From assembly GCA_026901365.1 (NCBI GenBank), contig QLOH01000005.1:2232001-2296000 (forward strand): a stretch of 64,000 bases of DNA, given 5' to 3'. The notes below the pieces were generated by a model, which saw only the letters and a program-made list of their open reading frames with translations, did not search any database and was not told the origin of the DNA. The position numbers and the translations under genes are program-made. Each line of letters opens with the position of its first letter. The stretch's first letter is position 1. Positions 1 to 11,366 of this stretch are shown piece after piece. Source of the DNA: Sesbania bispinosa (lineage: Eukaryota; Streptophyta; Magnoliopsida; Fabales; Fabaceae).

Positions 1-1177
1 GAAAAGTAGGAGAAGGGATGTTCTTACCATTTAGCCTGAGAGACTTCAAATTTTTTGTTCCAATATAGCTTAGTCTCTCGTCAGACTTATCACATCCACT
101 GAAGTCAACTTTGAAATGCTTCATGATCCTGGTAGTGAGCATTCCAAAGGGAAGAGATGCGTTGATTTTGGAGTTGTGGAAAGCATGCTCCATGTGTCTG
201 AGAATGAGGAATGGGAGGTTTAGGGGAATTCCATGCTTGAGGTGGTACATTACCATCAAATCTTGATGATAGACCTTGTTGAAAGTGCCAGCCCTTGGCA
301 TGATGCACTTGACAACCAGATGGAATAGGAATTTGCCAAAGAGGTTCAGGGATGAAGAGGCATCTGTGATGAGACCTCCTTTGAAGAGGGAGGTGCCTAC
401 ATTGGCTGAAGGTATTCCAATATTACTCCACCAGTGTTCCTCATTGTACAGTCTGTTTCCAGCCACATGTGCTTGGATGATGGCACCAAGTGTTTCCTCT
501 GTCAACTCTATGTGGACTCCTTTGATGTCAGAGATGATGTGTGGCTGACCTTGAGATGATCCCTTAGCCTTGTAACATGCTGCATAGAATGCACTAGTCG
601 TCTTTGGAAAGACTGACTCAGTCATGCCCAAGTATTCCTTCCATCCTTGTTTCTCCAAATAGGGATCAATATCCCATCCTTCATCTCTTAGCTCTTGGAA
701 TGAGATCACTCTTCCTATGATGATCTTCTTATCTACGAACCTTTTGGTGAACTTATATTCTACCTTAACATTGGAGAAGAGATCAGATTGGAAAGAGATC
801 TTCTTTCCTTCTACAGCCTTGTCTTTCCTTTTCTTTGAGGATTCTAGTTGAGTCAGGTCTATGTGAACAGGGGACTTAGGAGGTGCAGTTTGGGTAACTT
901 GTGAAGCAATCCTTTGGGATTTCATTCTGGGGGGGATGGGAGTGCTCTTTTTGGAGGATGTGGATTTAGAAGATGGAGAAGGTTGGGTAGGTTGGGAGGA
1001 TTGGGAAGGCTCAGTTTCTGTACTAGGTTGTGGAGAGGGTGAGTGGCTCAAACTTTCTTGGCTAAAATGTACGCTGAGAGATTGGGTCTTTTCAGAGGAA
1101 GACATTTTATCAGGTGAAGAAGAAGATGAAGATTTATCAGAATAGGGTAACTTAAGACCAGTGACTTTGATGCGCAT
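1..1177 (-). CDS. Partial retroelement ORF (putative plant transposon protein type), runs off left edge
   Basis: An open frame of 392 codons runs on the minus strand from an ATG at 1177 to the window edge without a stop, so the C-terminus is missing. Residues 15-85 are Ser/Pro/Gln-rich and low complexity. A basic KKRKDK patch lies near 114-119, and a globular part follows with W167, W178 and a WW pair near 248. From memory, the globular part resembles the 'putative plant transposon protein' domain found in gag-like ORFs of Athila/Tat-type and other plant retroelements. It is not a recognisable host enzyme. The upstream sequence (1178-1620) has a TATA-like 'tttaaata' around 1220. Its orientation is opposite to the LTR at 2210, so it probably belongs to another, nested element. 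The family assignment is an inference; the long open frame is directly visible. Confidence 0.55.
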   Translation of the reverse strand, partial: MRIKVTGLKLPYSDKSSSSSSPDKMSSSEKTQSLSVHFSQESLSHSPSPQPSTETEPSQSSQPTQPSPSSKSTSSKKSTPIPPRMKSQRIASQVTQTAPPKSPVHIDLTQLESSKKRKDKAVEGKKISFQSDLFSNVKVEYKFTKRFVDKKIIIGRVISFQELRDEGWDIDPYLEKQGWKEYLGMTESVFPKTTSAFYAACYKAKGSSQGQPHIISDIKGVHIELTEETLGAIIQAHVAGNRLYNEEHWWSNIGIPSANVGTSLFKGGLITDASSSLNLFGKFLFHLVVKCIMPRAGTFNKVYHQDLMVMYHLKHGIPLNLPFLILRHMEHAFHNSKINASLPFGMLTTRIMKHFKVDFSGCDKSDERLSYIGTKNLKSLRLNGKNIPSPTF

Positions 1178-2209
1178 TTGCAGAGAAGAGAAGGGTGAGA
1201 TGTGGGTTAGACTTGGGCTTTAAATAGAGAGAGACGTTGAGAGGAGACAGAAAAATAACTGCATGTAGTGGGGAGTTATTATGGCAGTTGGGAGTAGTTG
1301 GCACTTCTTTTTTATAGCCTAACGGCTAGTTTGCCAAGTAGTGGGCAGTTACTAGCCGTTGAGTAACGGCTCTATCTTTTACTTAGTAACGCATAGTAAC
1401 GTCTCAGTAATCCCATGAGACGTGAGTTGAGACGTGTCATGAGACGCGTCTGATAGAAGATGCATCTGAGATCTTGTCTCTTCACAGATGACCTCTGGGT
1501 CTCATCTCTGATAAGAGGTTGGTCACAGAGATTCAAGAAAAGGCACAATAAATCATAAAGAAGGATCCTCCCCCACAAATAAATTCTCTATGTTATTGTT
1601 CTGTTAAAAAAACTGCACAAAAGTGTGGAATTGAATAAGTTGGGGGGAGTATTACTTCAAATAATGAGGCCAAGCTGAAAAAGGGTGACCATTCAAGAAT
1701 GACCAGGTGAATTGAGAGAAGTCCCAAGCACAATTACAAGATGCTCTCTATTCAAAGTGTTCCTTGAATATCCAGAAAAACCATGATTTCTTGATAGCCC
1801 AACCTCATTACAACCTAAGAAAGACCTTTTGATCCATATTAACTGCTTACAGGATTAGATCTTGGAAACGACTATCAATTCTAGTTGTTCAACAGTGGTG
1901 AAAAAGATTGAGGGAAACACTTACCCGTGAGAATGAGAGATTTCCTTGGTTTATCACTTACTGCTTTAATTGCTATTTTGAGAAGTTTGATTGATGTTTG
2001 TATTTCTATTCTGATTAATGATTCATAACATCCCTTGATCCTGAGTTTTTCTTATGTTTGGAAAGTGACTGCTACTTAGGAAGGAGTTGATGAATAGTTC
2101 CTTGAATTTGTTTTTAATTATTAGAAGTACACTGGGAATAGAATTGATTTTTTATTGCAAAGAGGTCTCTTGCTTGAGGACAAGCAAGAAGTTAAGTTGG
2201 GGGGTATTT
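1178..2209 (+). other. Retroelement internal/3' non-coding region ending in a polypurine tract
   Basis: No gene is visible. The last 40 bases hold 'gaggacaagcaa' followed by 'gttggggggtatttt', the usual polypurine-tract context just before the 3' LTR of plant Ty3/gypsy elements. This places the LTR that follows on the plus strand as a 3' LTR. The stretch 1380-1560 contains several 'gagacg' repeats of unknown meaning. Confidence 0.5.
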
Positions 2210-3819
2210 TGATAAGTGAAAATTAGTTTATAAATTAGAGCACTTTTTAGTTCACTTATCAAGGATAAAATGGTAAGTTTGCCCCAGTTTAATCCCTCTT
2301 TATTAAATATTAGATAAATTGTATTTATTAATTTGAGATTTGAATTTGATGCTATTTTGATAGAAATATTGCTGATTTTTGTAGGATATTGCAAAGATTT
2401 GATTTGGAGGACAAAAAAATTAAATGAGGGAGATATCTGCAAGATTTGAGTTTGATTGAAGACATTTAATAAAGATGTGAAGAAGATTTTAGGCAATTAA
2501 TGAGGAGATCACTGCTAATCAATCAAGGATTCTGCAGACAAGCTTCCTAAATAAATCAAAGATGCTCAATAAATACAAGGATTCTATCAAGAAAAGGGAA
2601 ACAAGGAAAGATAAATCTGCCAAAACTAGTCTCGGGGAGAGATCAAGATTAAAAAGAGAAAGTTGGAGCTGCAGGACGCTACCTGCGCTGTAGCGCAGCT
2701 TGGAGCGCAGGTTACGCTGATTTGTTCCCTGTTGCCGTTTTTAGATATATTTCTCCCCAATTTCCTTTGTCTTTCCTTAGTCTATAAATAGGAACCTCTT
2801 GCACCAAATTCGGTGTGCACAATTATTGTAATTCAGTGATATTTCAGTGATAATGCACCAGAGCTAATTTAGAGTAGGAGAGGAGGAGCGCTTCACAAGG
2901 ATTGAAGATGGTGACAACATCTTCGGTGGTTTGTATGGCTACCTCGTGTAGTTAACTCTCCATTAGGATTGGATGTAATTGATTCTATCTCCAAGTGTAT
3001 GTAAACTCTATATTATTATTTCCTGAGCTCTCTGTCTATAATAATGGTAATCTTATTCGGTACTTAATCTCTGACTTCCGCGCTTGCGCCGGAGTTATAG
3101 GCTAGTTTCGACTAGGATTGAGGATGGGGGAGCCTAGACATAGGAAACTCAAACTCTGATTGAATAAGTAGAGGACTCAGTAATCAGTGACCGAGACATG
3201 GGCGTTGCTAATGAGCGATGGGTAGTGACAGTACTCTAGCGAAGGGCGTTCACAGGATTAGGCCTGTTTTATCGATAACAAAGGATTAGTAGGTTGCCAT
3301 TCCAGGACTGAGATATGGGTGTATCCTGATGAATGATGGGTAGTGTGAGTACTCTGATGAAGTTGCGTCCACAGGATTAGGCCTCGTTTATCAATTAATT
3401 TCTTTACAAACGGAATAAAAGAGAGCAAAATAAGCCGATGGTAAGTCTGTCGCTTGGGAGAGCCCGCATGGATTATCTTTGAGTGTGAGTGGCGCCTGGT
3501 AACTCGGGGTCATAAGCAATATAGTTTATCTACAGTATTATAGAGTAAACCTAAAATAATAGATAGTTTTTACATGCACAAAGGGTGTGATGATATGAAG
3601 TCCAGTCCTAATCCAAGTAAAGTGTCTCTAACTCTTCCTTTCTAATTCCATTGATTATTAATTTTCTATTTACAATTTCCGCAATAATACTCTCAAAACC
3701 GTTGTATTCCCTTGATAATTAGATCACGAGTCTACGTGAATTGACCGTTCCATGTGGATACGATATCTTTCTTACTATTATACTACTGGATTTTTGGTTC
3801 GCTTGCCAGAAACCCATCA
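2210..3819 (+). mobile_element. Ty3/gypsy-type LTR (3' LTR of a truncated element)
   Basis: The LTR starts TGATAAGTG directly after the polypurine tract and ends GAAACCCATCA, giving a 1610-bp TG...CA unit. Related LTR copies recur at 33900-34002 (end only), 43318-44067 (partial) and 45279-46838 (complete, inverted). The shared blocks include 'cttccgc.cttg.gccggag' and 'gataCGATA...ttactattatactgctgga'. No 5-bp target duplication flanks this copy, because the left side is element-internal sequence. The lineage (Athila/Tat-like) is inferred from the tract context and LTR size. Confidence 0.75.
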
Positions 3820-4120
3820 GTGAACCAGTATAAATCTCAGTGTGCATATCTTCTCCCTATCTCTTTATTTATATTGCACATTTCTAATACCTGAGACTTA
3901 TCTGTTTGAAACAAATTACATTTGATTAAGTCACTGAATCTTAACTGTTGAGGCTCTCAGCTGCATAATTGATAACTATTCTGAGTTAAGCTAACATCTC
4001 ATCTAACCTATTTGAGACTCCAAGTTATCAGACTTGAGATCACGTCTCAGCATGAACGTGAGTGTGTTTTCAGGAACAGAATTTAAAAATCTCTATTCAA
4101 CCCCCCTTCTAGAGACATCC
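3820..4120. other. Retroelement LTR-edge fragment
   Basis: Non-coding. It contains 'ttcaaccccccttctagag' near 4097, a motif common at the LTR edge of SIRE/Maximus-type copia elements. It abuts the Helitron remnant at 4083-4436. Identification is tentative. Confidence 0.3.
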
Positions 4121-4436
4121 AGCCAACTTCACTCATTAGCCAATGTTGTCTATCGTAGTTTAGCTCATAAAAAATCAATCTATTAATTGATTGATAAACA
4201 AAATTGAAATTTGGTTGTGGCATTGTTGGAAAATCAGATAATCTCTTACCATTACTCTGTAATAATTTGTCTAATTCTGCAAGTGTCAAATTATTTAGCT
4301 CATCCTCAGAAAGGTTTAAATATGTGATGCATTGAAGAATATCAGATAAAATCAGAGTAAAAATTTGAAAATAATTTAATAGATTGGAAAAATTTGTATT
4401 TAAGAAGGTAAATAATAAGTTAAATGAAGCTAACAT
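4083..4436 (-). pseudogene. Helitron helicase fragment
   Basis: The minus-strand frame encodes 'LLQSNGKRLSDFP' and 'NRLIFYELNYD', which match conserved blocks in the helicase part of plant Helitron Rep/helicase proteins (recalled from family knowledge). The N-terminal third of this open frame is AT-rich sequence with no match. Only about 60 residues look genuine, so it is a decayed fragment. Its low-coordinate end is cut by the retroelement edge near 4100. Confidence 0.7.
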
Positions 4437-4564
4437 ACCATCTCACTGCAAAAGTGATCTTTGTTTATGAAGAATGTCATCACTTAAATATTCTCAAGTC
4501 CTATTCCAAACAAATTCAGGAGTTGAAAGCTAATTTGATAACGACAATGTTGTGAATAGCCTTC

Positions 4565-5020
4565 TCAAGTATGTTGCAGAGCCCCAGTGACTCGCTTCTT
4601 TAATTTCTTAGGAAAGTACTTCAAGCACTCCCCATTTTGCATACATGGAGATATTCTATTTTGAACTCCACATGGACCATGAATCATTAAAGAATTCACT
4701 ATTTTGAACAACTCCGGTTCAACATTTTCATTAGGAATTTCAGCTGAAATTATTCTATCGAGATCATTTTGACTTGGATATCTATGCTCAAGATGCAAGA
4801 ATATCAGAATATGTGCATGAAGTAATCCAGGCTTCTGAAATTCAATGGTATATATGTAAAGACATAATTAGCGTAATTATCAGTAAGATATGACATTTCA
4901 ATGAATTTAAATAGACATAGAAGGAAAGCCCATAATAGACTCATTTACCTGCTTCGACTTTGCCAAAAATTGATCCTTCTTTAATATCCTTCATAAATTG
5001 TGTTAGCTTCATCTTGATAA
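4565..5020 (-). pseudogene. Helitron Rep (HUH) domain fragment
   Basis: On the minus strand, about 5020-4949 encodes 'MKLTQFMKDIKEGSIFGKV'. After a gap, about 4860-4565 encodes 'YTIEFQKPGLLHAHILIFL', then 'HRYPSQNDLDRIISAEIP' and 'MIHGPCG.....SPCM'. The HAHI motif corresponds to the two-His (HUH) motif of rolling-circle replication initiators. The two blocks are split by about 90-110 bp that begin with a consensus 5' splice site (GTAAAT, at 4947 on the minus strand). A TTTCAG follows near 4838, so the gap may be an intron or an insertion. The catalytic Tyr region is not present. It is a pseudogene. Confidence 0.75.
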
Positions 5021-5254
5021 TAGGAAACAATATAAAAGATACTAATATTAAGTATTACTTGGTATTATAAAACTTAATTGTATTTCAAAATTTTAAATAT
5101 AGAAGTTAACTAATGAGATTTGTAATATGAGCTACTATGTAGATCTGCACAAAAAAAATCCAAATTACTTATAATAAATCTCTAATATTAAAATCATGGA
5201 AAGATGAACATATGCAATTTAATAAGTTGATCATTGTATTAATTTACCTTATAC

Positions 5255-5480
5255 AATACTGTCATAATAGTTGAACAATTGCATGATAGAAAATTGAAAT
5301 TGATCAAAAGGGATTAAAAGTAATCTGGGAATGAAAACTTTTTGACCAATATTGTTGCCTGATGTCACGTTTCCTTCCAAAACATATGTACCCAACTGAG
5401 TTATTGTAAGTCTAGTTTCATCACACAACCCTAAAGTCTCAACAACATAATATGAACACCCATTTTTGGTTTCACCCCAT
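5255..5480 (-). pseudogene. Helitron helicase C-terminal fragment, out of normal order
   Basis: The minus strand encodes 'LCDETRLTITQLGTYVLEG' and 'NIGQKVFIPRLLLIP', the C-terminal PIF1-type helicase block of Helitrons. Here it lies upstream, in transcription sense, of the Rep fragment at 4565-5020, whereas an intact Helitron has it last. The region is therefore rearranged or comes from two copies. The AT-rich stretch 5481-5759 shows nothing coding. Confidence 0.65.
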
Positions 5481-5759
5481 AAATTAATTATTATTAAAAC
5501 TTATATGTAATTTTTAACATATAATTTAAATTATTTCCCCCAAATTTTTATTATTGTCATTGCAAATGAAATAATAATGAAAAAATCAATCTACGTTAAA
5601 ATTTAAAAATAGATGAAACAACAATAGGAAACAATTAATGTACATCGACATTGAAAACATATCATTATATTATATGTAATTAGTGATACATATAATTATA
5701 TTATTTCACAAAATGGTTGGTCATCGTGAAAGTGAACCATGACCGTAACAAACTTTACT

Positions 5760-6847
5760 TGCAAGGTTGGGATCAAATTCTAGAGTCGTTACTCTTGGAA
5801 GGGCTTTAACTAACCATCACCCCTTGCTGCATTTTTTCCTATTCCAGGGGAGCCAGGCTCCACTATCCTATTTCCTTTATTCTACTGAGGCCTAGGTCTA
5901 GGTGAGCCACTCTCTCTGCCTATTGGGTTTGTCTGTTGTATTAGTGCCGCTGTCTGAAAATTTTTCGTGGCACCACTGGGTACAGGTTTTCTGAATTTCG
6001 TACCCATCTTCCTCCCTTCCTCCCTTTGGTCTATTGAGTTGTTGGGTCTTTGATGGTCTTCCCTTCTCTTCTAAGAACCTTGCTCTTGCGCAAGAGATAA
6101 TATTGATTTTACTGGTGGAACACCCAATTATGCACTGTATTTGGGAATTCTTCGATCCATATTAGACATAACCTTATCCCTAGAGCAACTCTTTTGTTCG
6201 TGGCCTATAATTCCACAATTGAAACAAAGACTCCTGGAGCTTTTCATACTTAATAATGATCCAAACATTAGGCAAGTCTTTTTTAGGAACCCAACAACCT
6301 GTGGTGAGGGGATTTTTAATATCAATGAGAGCTCTAACTCTGATAAACGTTCTTAGCAAGCGACCTTCAACTTCTGGATTTTGTACTTCCTGAACTTCCC
6401 CTATGTGATTCATAAACTTTGCAGCATTCTTGGTATTCATCATATCAAGAGGAAAGTCATGTAGTTGCACCTAGATAGATACTTTATTGAAATCCAGCTC
6501 ATAAACTGAGGCTTGAGGCACCCAACTTTGGAGGTTTAGGATATGCCTCATAACAGACCAAGGACATTTTTTATGACTTCTATAACCTCCTTCTTGTCCA
6601 GAAAGGTGAACAGGAAGAGATTAATTTCCATATCTGTAATATGAAGATCTTTGCTCTCCCCTCAAGCTTTTCTGAGAATGTTTCGAACCGCACCTTTGTT
6701 GAGGGGTTTGTCTGCAAAAATTTTGCCTACCAAAGACTTTTTAGCAAACTGTAAACTGTGCAACCCTTCCGTTTCTAACTCAATAGTGAGTTCTTCCTGT
6801 TGATTTTCTTCATTCATTAGGCTAATATGGTTTTCCTCTGTTTCCAT
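5760..6847 (-). pseudogene. LINE (L1-type) ORF1-like protein, DUF4283 plus CCHC knuckle
   Basis: From an ATG at 6847 on the minus strand, the frame encodes 'KSLVGKIFADKPLNKGAV', the DUF4283 N-terminus typical of plant L1 ORF1. It continues through 'VQLHDFPLDMMNTKNA', 'GRLLRTFIRVRALIDI' and 'GCWVPKKDLPNVW', and ends in a CX2CX4HX4C knuckle (CFNCGIIGHEQKSC, near 6190-6230). Defects: a TGA replaces the conserved Trp codon after 'LRKA' (6662-6664), a frameshift falls just before the zinc knuckle (about 6225), and further stops follow 'PKYSA'. No reverse transcriptase follows. It is a dead remnant. Confidence 0.75.
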
Positions 6848-7841
6848 GGTGTAGGAGAGAAAAAGAAGGGGTTGGACAGGTATATAAAGTAGAGAAGGAC
6901 CCTAACACACTAGAAGAAGGACCGAAGAAAAAATGAGAGGTAGAACACCAAATAGAACAGGAAGACTAGCATACTTACAGATTAAAAAAGAAAAAATATA
7001 ACTTAGTGGACGGGTAGGTGATGATAAGACATCTTGGACTCTGGAAGCGGACACTGGTGACTTGATAAGACATTATTCCTAATACTATCGAGGACATCTT
7101 GAGCTAAGCACCAACAAGTACAAATGTAATAAGATGACACGAAGAAGGGGGGCAGCACCTACAAACAAACACATAGACAAATGAGTGACACAAAGAAATA
7201 AACGAAACAAGGAAGAAATGACATGAAGAAAACTAGGAAAATCCCCTCGGAGGAGATAGAAAGCTCCGGCAAACCAGAGAGAGACTCTAGCTAGACTAGA
7301 GAAAAAAATTTCTAATCTTTAAAAACACACAAGAGACACCGTGTGACTTGCCCTCAACGAATTCGATCTAAAGCCGAACTTAAGTTGTAGAGTCCACCTA
7401 GTAGGTTCCACCACAAGAGGCCTTAGATCATGCTATACCCCCTCCAACTTCCTTTGAAGTTGAGTTTACATCAAGTCTAGGATATAGCTAGGAATATTTC
7501 TTTGGGGGCCTGAATAAAATATTAAAAAAAATCTCCGCTGGGAGAGCTAGCCCCACCATGATTTGGATGTTCTCGGCTCGAACAGGATTGCCTCCCGTGG
7601 AGGATACATGTGGTTAAACCAAAAAAATGGAATGAAGAAGATCGAGATAGAGATCAGAAAGACATGAAGGGACAATAATTGAAATAAGTAGTAATAAATG
7701 TATGCTAGCTGTCATCATGATCTTTCATTTGATGAACTTCAACCAATTTACCATTGAATTATTTACTATTACACATATGAAATTAACTTTTATCTTTTGA
7801 ATGGTGCAACATATATGCTGATTAACTACAAATATGGCCAC
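6848..7841. other. Non-coding; possibly LINE 5' leader
   Basis: No gene is visible. The 600 bases next to the LINE ORF1 remnant are purine-rich and may be its 5' untranslated leader (minus sense). Beyond about 7500 I see nothing I can identify. Confidence 0.3.
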
Positions 7842-8010
7842 CATCGAGCACGTGGATCAGCTGGTAAGGGGCTGTTCCAGCTTAACCAGTGATCTCGAGT
7901 TCGAGCCTTTATGATTCAACTCTAGATAGTAGTATAGAGTATAGACATGTGTAGTATTATCTTCGCGCGTCCATGAAATTTTCGTCCTACCGGTTGAAGT
8001 TATTAAACAC
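7842..8010 (+). mobile_element. tRNA-derived SINE
   Basis: An A-box-like 'TGGATCAGCTGG' (about 7852) is followed 45-50 bases later by a B-box-like 'GAGTTCGAGCC' (about 7897). This is the RNA polymerase III promoter layout of tRNA-derived SINEs. A tRNA-unrelated body follows ('agtagtatagagtatagac', 'gcgcgtccatg'). The 3' limit is approximate and I did not find clear target duplications. Confidence 0.6.
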
Positions 8011-8236
8011 TATAAATGGGTCCAATATAGATATATGTTCATTTTTATTTTAATCCATTTATGTATTTAGTTACAGTTCTCTAATTATAATATATTATAT
8101 GGTATGTTATAATTTACTTGGCTTTTAAAGATAGTGCAATTGATTTCTTTTAAATTTAAAGTTTTAAACTATAATATAATGTATTATTAATTTATTTATC
8201 TAATTATAGAATTAATATAATATCTTCTAAAAATAT

Positions 8237-8270
<34 letters not shown>

Positions 8271-8702
8271 TATTATTATTTATATAAATTGCAAAAGTTT
8301 CTTAATGTCTTCTAAAATATATAATAATAATTTATATTGTATGAAAAATAACAATTTATATAGTAACATATTAATATATTTGTATTATTTATAATTTATT
8401 TAATTAATTTTATAATTTATTAAAAGATTAAATATATTTTGACATACTTTAATCTTTTAATAAATTATAAAATTAAATAAATAATATAAATAATAGGTAT
8501 CTTCGTGCTATTTTGAATTAACTAATTTCTCAACTTGATTACTGTGCTGTGTATTTCCTTCTCATATAATAAAGTTTGCTTTCTTATAAAAAAAAAAACT
8601 ACAATCATGCAATTCACTGTTGTTTGTATGATGAAGGTTTTCAAATTACCAATTGTATAATACAAATTATGAATATCATATGCAATTTACCTCTAAAGTA
8701 AT
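8011..8702. other. AT-rich intergenic with microsatellite and hairpin
   Basis: No gene. It holds an (ATA)n microsatellite at about 8236-8270 and a near-perfect AT-rich inverted repeat at about 8388-8486 (arms 'AATTTTATAATTTATTAAAA' and its complement around a short loop). Confidence 0.6.
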
Positions 8703-8730
8703 CCGTGCTGGTGCACGGGACAATAGCTAG
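8703..8730 (+). mobile_element. Helitron 3' terminus
   Basis: A 6-bp-stem hairpin (CCGTGC-tggt-GCACGG, 8703-8718) is followed 8 bases later by CTAG (8727-8730) and then T. This matches the Helitron 3' end rule: a short GC hairpin about 10 nt before CTRR, inserted before T. The 5' TC end was not located, so the element length is unknown; it probably includes some AT-rich DNA to the left. Confidence 0.6.
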
Positions 8731-9054
8731 TTGGTATAAAAACCAAAGAGCAATGGGACAAAGAAAAGGGTGTCCAAGAATTCGCTGGTTGTTAGACGCA
8801 CGCCCGATAATTAGCACACATAACATTTGGATTCATGGTTTCATTTTCATTATTATCAATAATTAATCCAACATATTTAGTATTATATTCATACATGTTA
8901 TGCGTGGTGCCCCTCGTGGGTGATAAAATATGCAGAAATTAGCAAATTCAAATCTATTTAAGAATCTGAGCTTTTTTTTTAATATACGCGACCAATCCAT
9001 TGTTTACAGAAACTGCAAGATAAAACATCCGCAAAGAATCATTAATTCATTCTC

Positions 9055-10548
9055 ATGGAGTCCTTTCACGCTCAAGGTCAACCTGAAATGCTTAAGGCTA
9101 TTTTTCTTCCCTTTATAGCAGCCAGTCACCTCATTCCACTTGTAGACATAGCGAGGCTCTTAGCCATGCATGGAGTCGATGTCACCATAATCACCACAAC
9201 AGCCAACGCCACCACTTTTCAAACCTCCATTGACCGTGATTCTAGCCGCGGTCACCCAATTCGAACCCATGTGGTTAAGTTCCGTCAGATTGATGGTTTA
9301 CCAGAAGGAATGGAGAGCATCAACGCTTCCACTCCTAAAGATTTGCAGTTCAAAATCTCTCAGGGACTGTCCATTCTCCAAGGGATATTCCAACAACTGT
9401 TCCGTGACTTGAAACCTGATTTCATAGTCACTGACATGTTCTACCCTTGGAGTGTCGATGCTGCTGCTGAATTGGGAATTCCAAAGCTGGTTTATGTCGG
9501 TGCAAGTTACATGGCTCACTGTGCAATGGATTCCGTTGAGCGGTTTTCACCTCACACTAAGGTTGATTCTGATAGTGAGAGTTTTGTGCTTCCTGGTTTG
9601 CCCCACAAGTTAGAGATGACACGTTCCAAGCTACCAGATTGGCTTAGAACGCCGAATAGCTACACTTATTTAAAGAAGATCATGAGAGAATCAGAGAAAA
9701 AAAGCTATGGATCACTCTTCAAAAGCTTTTATGAGTTTGAGGGACCTTATGAGGAGCATTACAAGACAGTCATGGGAACCAAGAGTTGGAGCTTGGGACC
9801 TGTTTCCTTATGGGTGAACCAAGATGCTTTGGATAGGGCTCGTAGAGGGCTAGCCAAAGAAGATGGAAAAGAACAAGAGTTGCTTACATGGCTTGATTCC
9901 AAGACAGAGGACTCTGTTCTCTATGTCAGTTTTGGGAGCATGAATAACTTCCCGGCCACATAGCTTGTTGAAATAACTCATGCTCTTGAAGATTCTGGCG
10001 TTGATTTCATTTGGGTGGTTAGAAAAATTGATGGGGACAATGGTTTTTTGGAGGAATTTGAAAAGAGGGTGCGAGCAAGCAACAGAGGGTATTTAATATG
10101 GGGTTGGGCACCACAACTTGTCATACTAGAGCACCCTGCTACTGGAGGTGTGGTGACTCACTGTGGGATGAACACCGTTTTTGAAAGTGTCAATGTTGGT
10201 TTGCCAATGGTGACTTGGCCTCTTTTTTCAGAGCAGTTTTTCAATGAGAAGTTGTTGGTGGATGTGTTGAGAATTGGGGTACCAGTTGGAGCAAAAGAAT
10301 GGAAAAACTTGAAGGAGTTTGGGGATGAGGTAGTAAAAAGGGAGGCTATAGGAAAGGCAATTGCTTCATTGATGGGTGGTGGAGAAGAGTCTTTAGAAAT
10401 TAGGAAAAGAGCCAAAGCGCTCAGTGATGCTGCAAAGAAAGCTATTCAGGTTGGTGGGTCTTCTCACACAAATTTACAAAATCTGATTGAGGAGCTAAAG
10501 TCACTCAAACTTCAAAAGGTCAACCCCAAAATGGAGGTAGTGGCTTGA
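9055..10548 (+). pseudogene. UGT73P-like glycosyltransferase, copy 1, nonsense-broken
   Basis: This is an intronless reading frame of 497 codons before its final stop, interrupted by a single in-frame TAG at 9961-9963 (codon 303), where both paralogues have CAA. Reading past the TAG, the frame stays open to TGA at 10546-10548, with no frameshift. The first 302 residues keep the acceptor-binding N-terminal half, with His25 in a canonical 'SHLIPLVDIARL' context. The truncation removes the whole UDP-sugar-binding PSPG box (about 10108-10239, 'WAPQ...HCGMNT...FSEQ'). The family resembles legume UGT73P enzymes that extend soyasapogenol/oleanane glucuronides. A short internal in-frame start after the stop (10015 region is ATT/ATG-poor) is unlikely to give a useful protein. 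The isolated stop and otherwise intact frame suggest recent loss. Confidence 0.9.
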
Positions 10549-10696
10549 CTGGGGAGAATTGCAATACCTTGGGGCGCACTCTTGCCTTGTGGAAAATATT
10601 GCCTATCCTGTGATTCAAATAATTTAGATCCAATGGCCACTCAAGAAAGATACTCATGAATCTTTTAGATTTGGGTCGAAGATACTCATGAATCTG
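10549..10696 (+). other. UGT copy 1 3' flank with short duplication
   Basis: This is homologous to the 3' flanks of copies 2 (32852 on) and 3 (54842 on): 'gcgcactcttgccttgtg', 'actcaagaaagatactcatg'. Here 'agatactcatgaatct' is present twice (about 10648 and 10681). The flank is then split by the element at 10697-13661 and resumes at 13662-13850. Confidence 0.8.
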
Positions 10697-11183
10697 GGCT
10701 TTTTGACCAAACAGGGGTAAAAAAAATAAAAATTACCCTAATAATGCACTTCCTAGACTATTTACCAGGATGGTGTGGTGTCAGGCCACATATGCATGAG
10801 GAAGCGCAATGTGAGATTGCGCATTCACAAGAAACGCAATTTCAGGTTGCGATTTGAAGAGAAACTCTAGAAACGCAATTGCAGGTTGCGTGTCCTTTGT
10901 ATGTCGCTGGCTAGTCCCACATAGGTGTTTGTATGTATTAATGGCATTAATGTTAGAAGCAAGTATATCTCGTCGATGAGGATTGTGAGAATCCAAAATT
11001 ATTCAAACTTTTACTATTGCTATAAAAATACCGTTGCATAAAAAATGCAAAACACTCCCTCTGATCTTTTTATAAGGCACCTCTAACCGAATTACACATA
11101 CCAAGGAAAATAGTTTAAGTGGTTAATTTTATTGGTTTCATAAAAAAATAATACAACATTCCATTTTTACCCATATTTAATAT

Positions 11184-11366
11184 CGAATTTTCTAACATGT
11201 GCAACCTTGCACATGATAAGAAATTAAAAGTGGAAATGTTTTATTGGAAATTATGACCATCACAACAATCAATGCATTGGTAATGTTAGAAGTTGTAGTT
11301 TCCAATAAAACATTTCCACTTTTAATTTCTTATCATGTGCAACCTTTGCACATGTTAGAAAAACCC
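11184..11366. mobile_element. 183-bp hairpin MITE nested in left arm
   Basis: It is absent from the otherwise matching right arm. It is flanked by ATTTAATAT (11175-11183 and 11367-11375), a 9-bp duplication. The ends share 'TTTTCTAACATGTGCAA' in inverted orientation, and the body pairs with itself ('aattaaaagtggaaatg' and complement). It is likely a Mutator-type MITE. Confidence 0.75.

Noticed and set aside
10158..10415. Conserved antisense frames inside UGT copies (also 32458-32715)
   Set aside because: Conservation on the minus strand follows from the coding constraint of the sense UGT; copy 3 does not keep it as a comparable frame.
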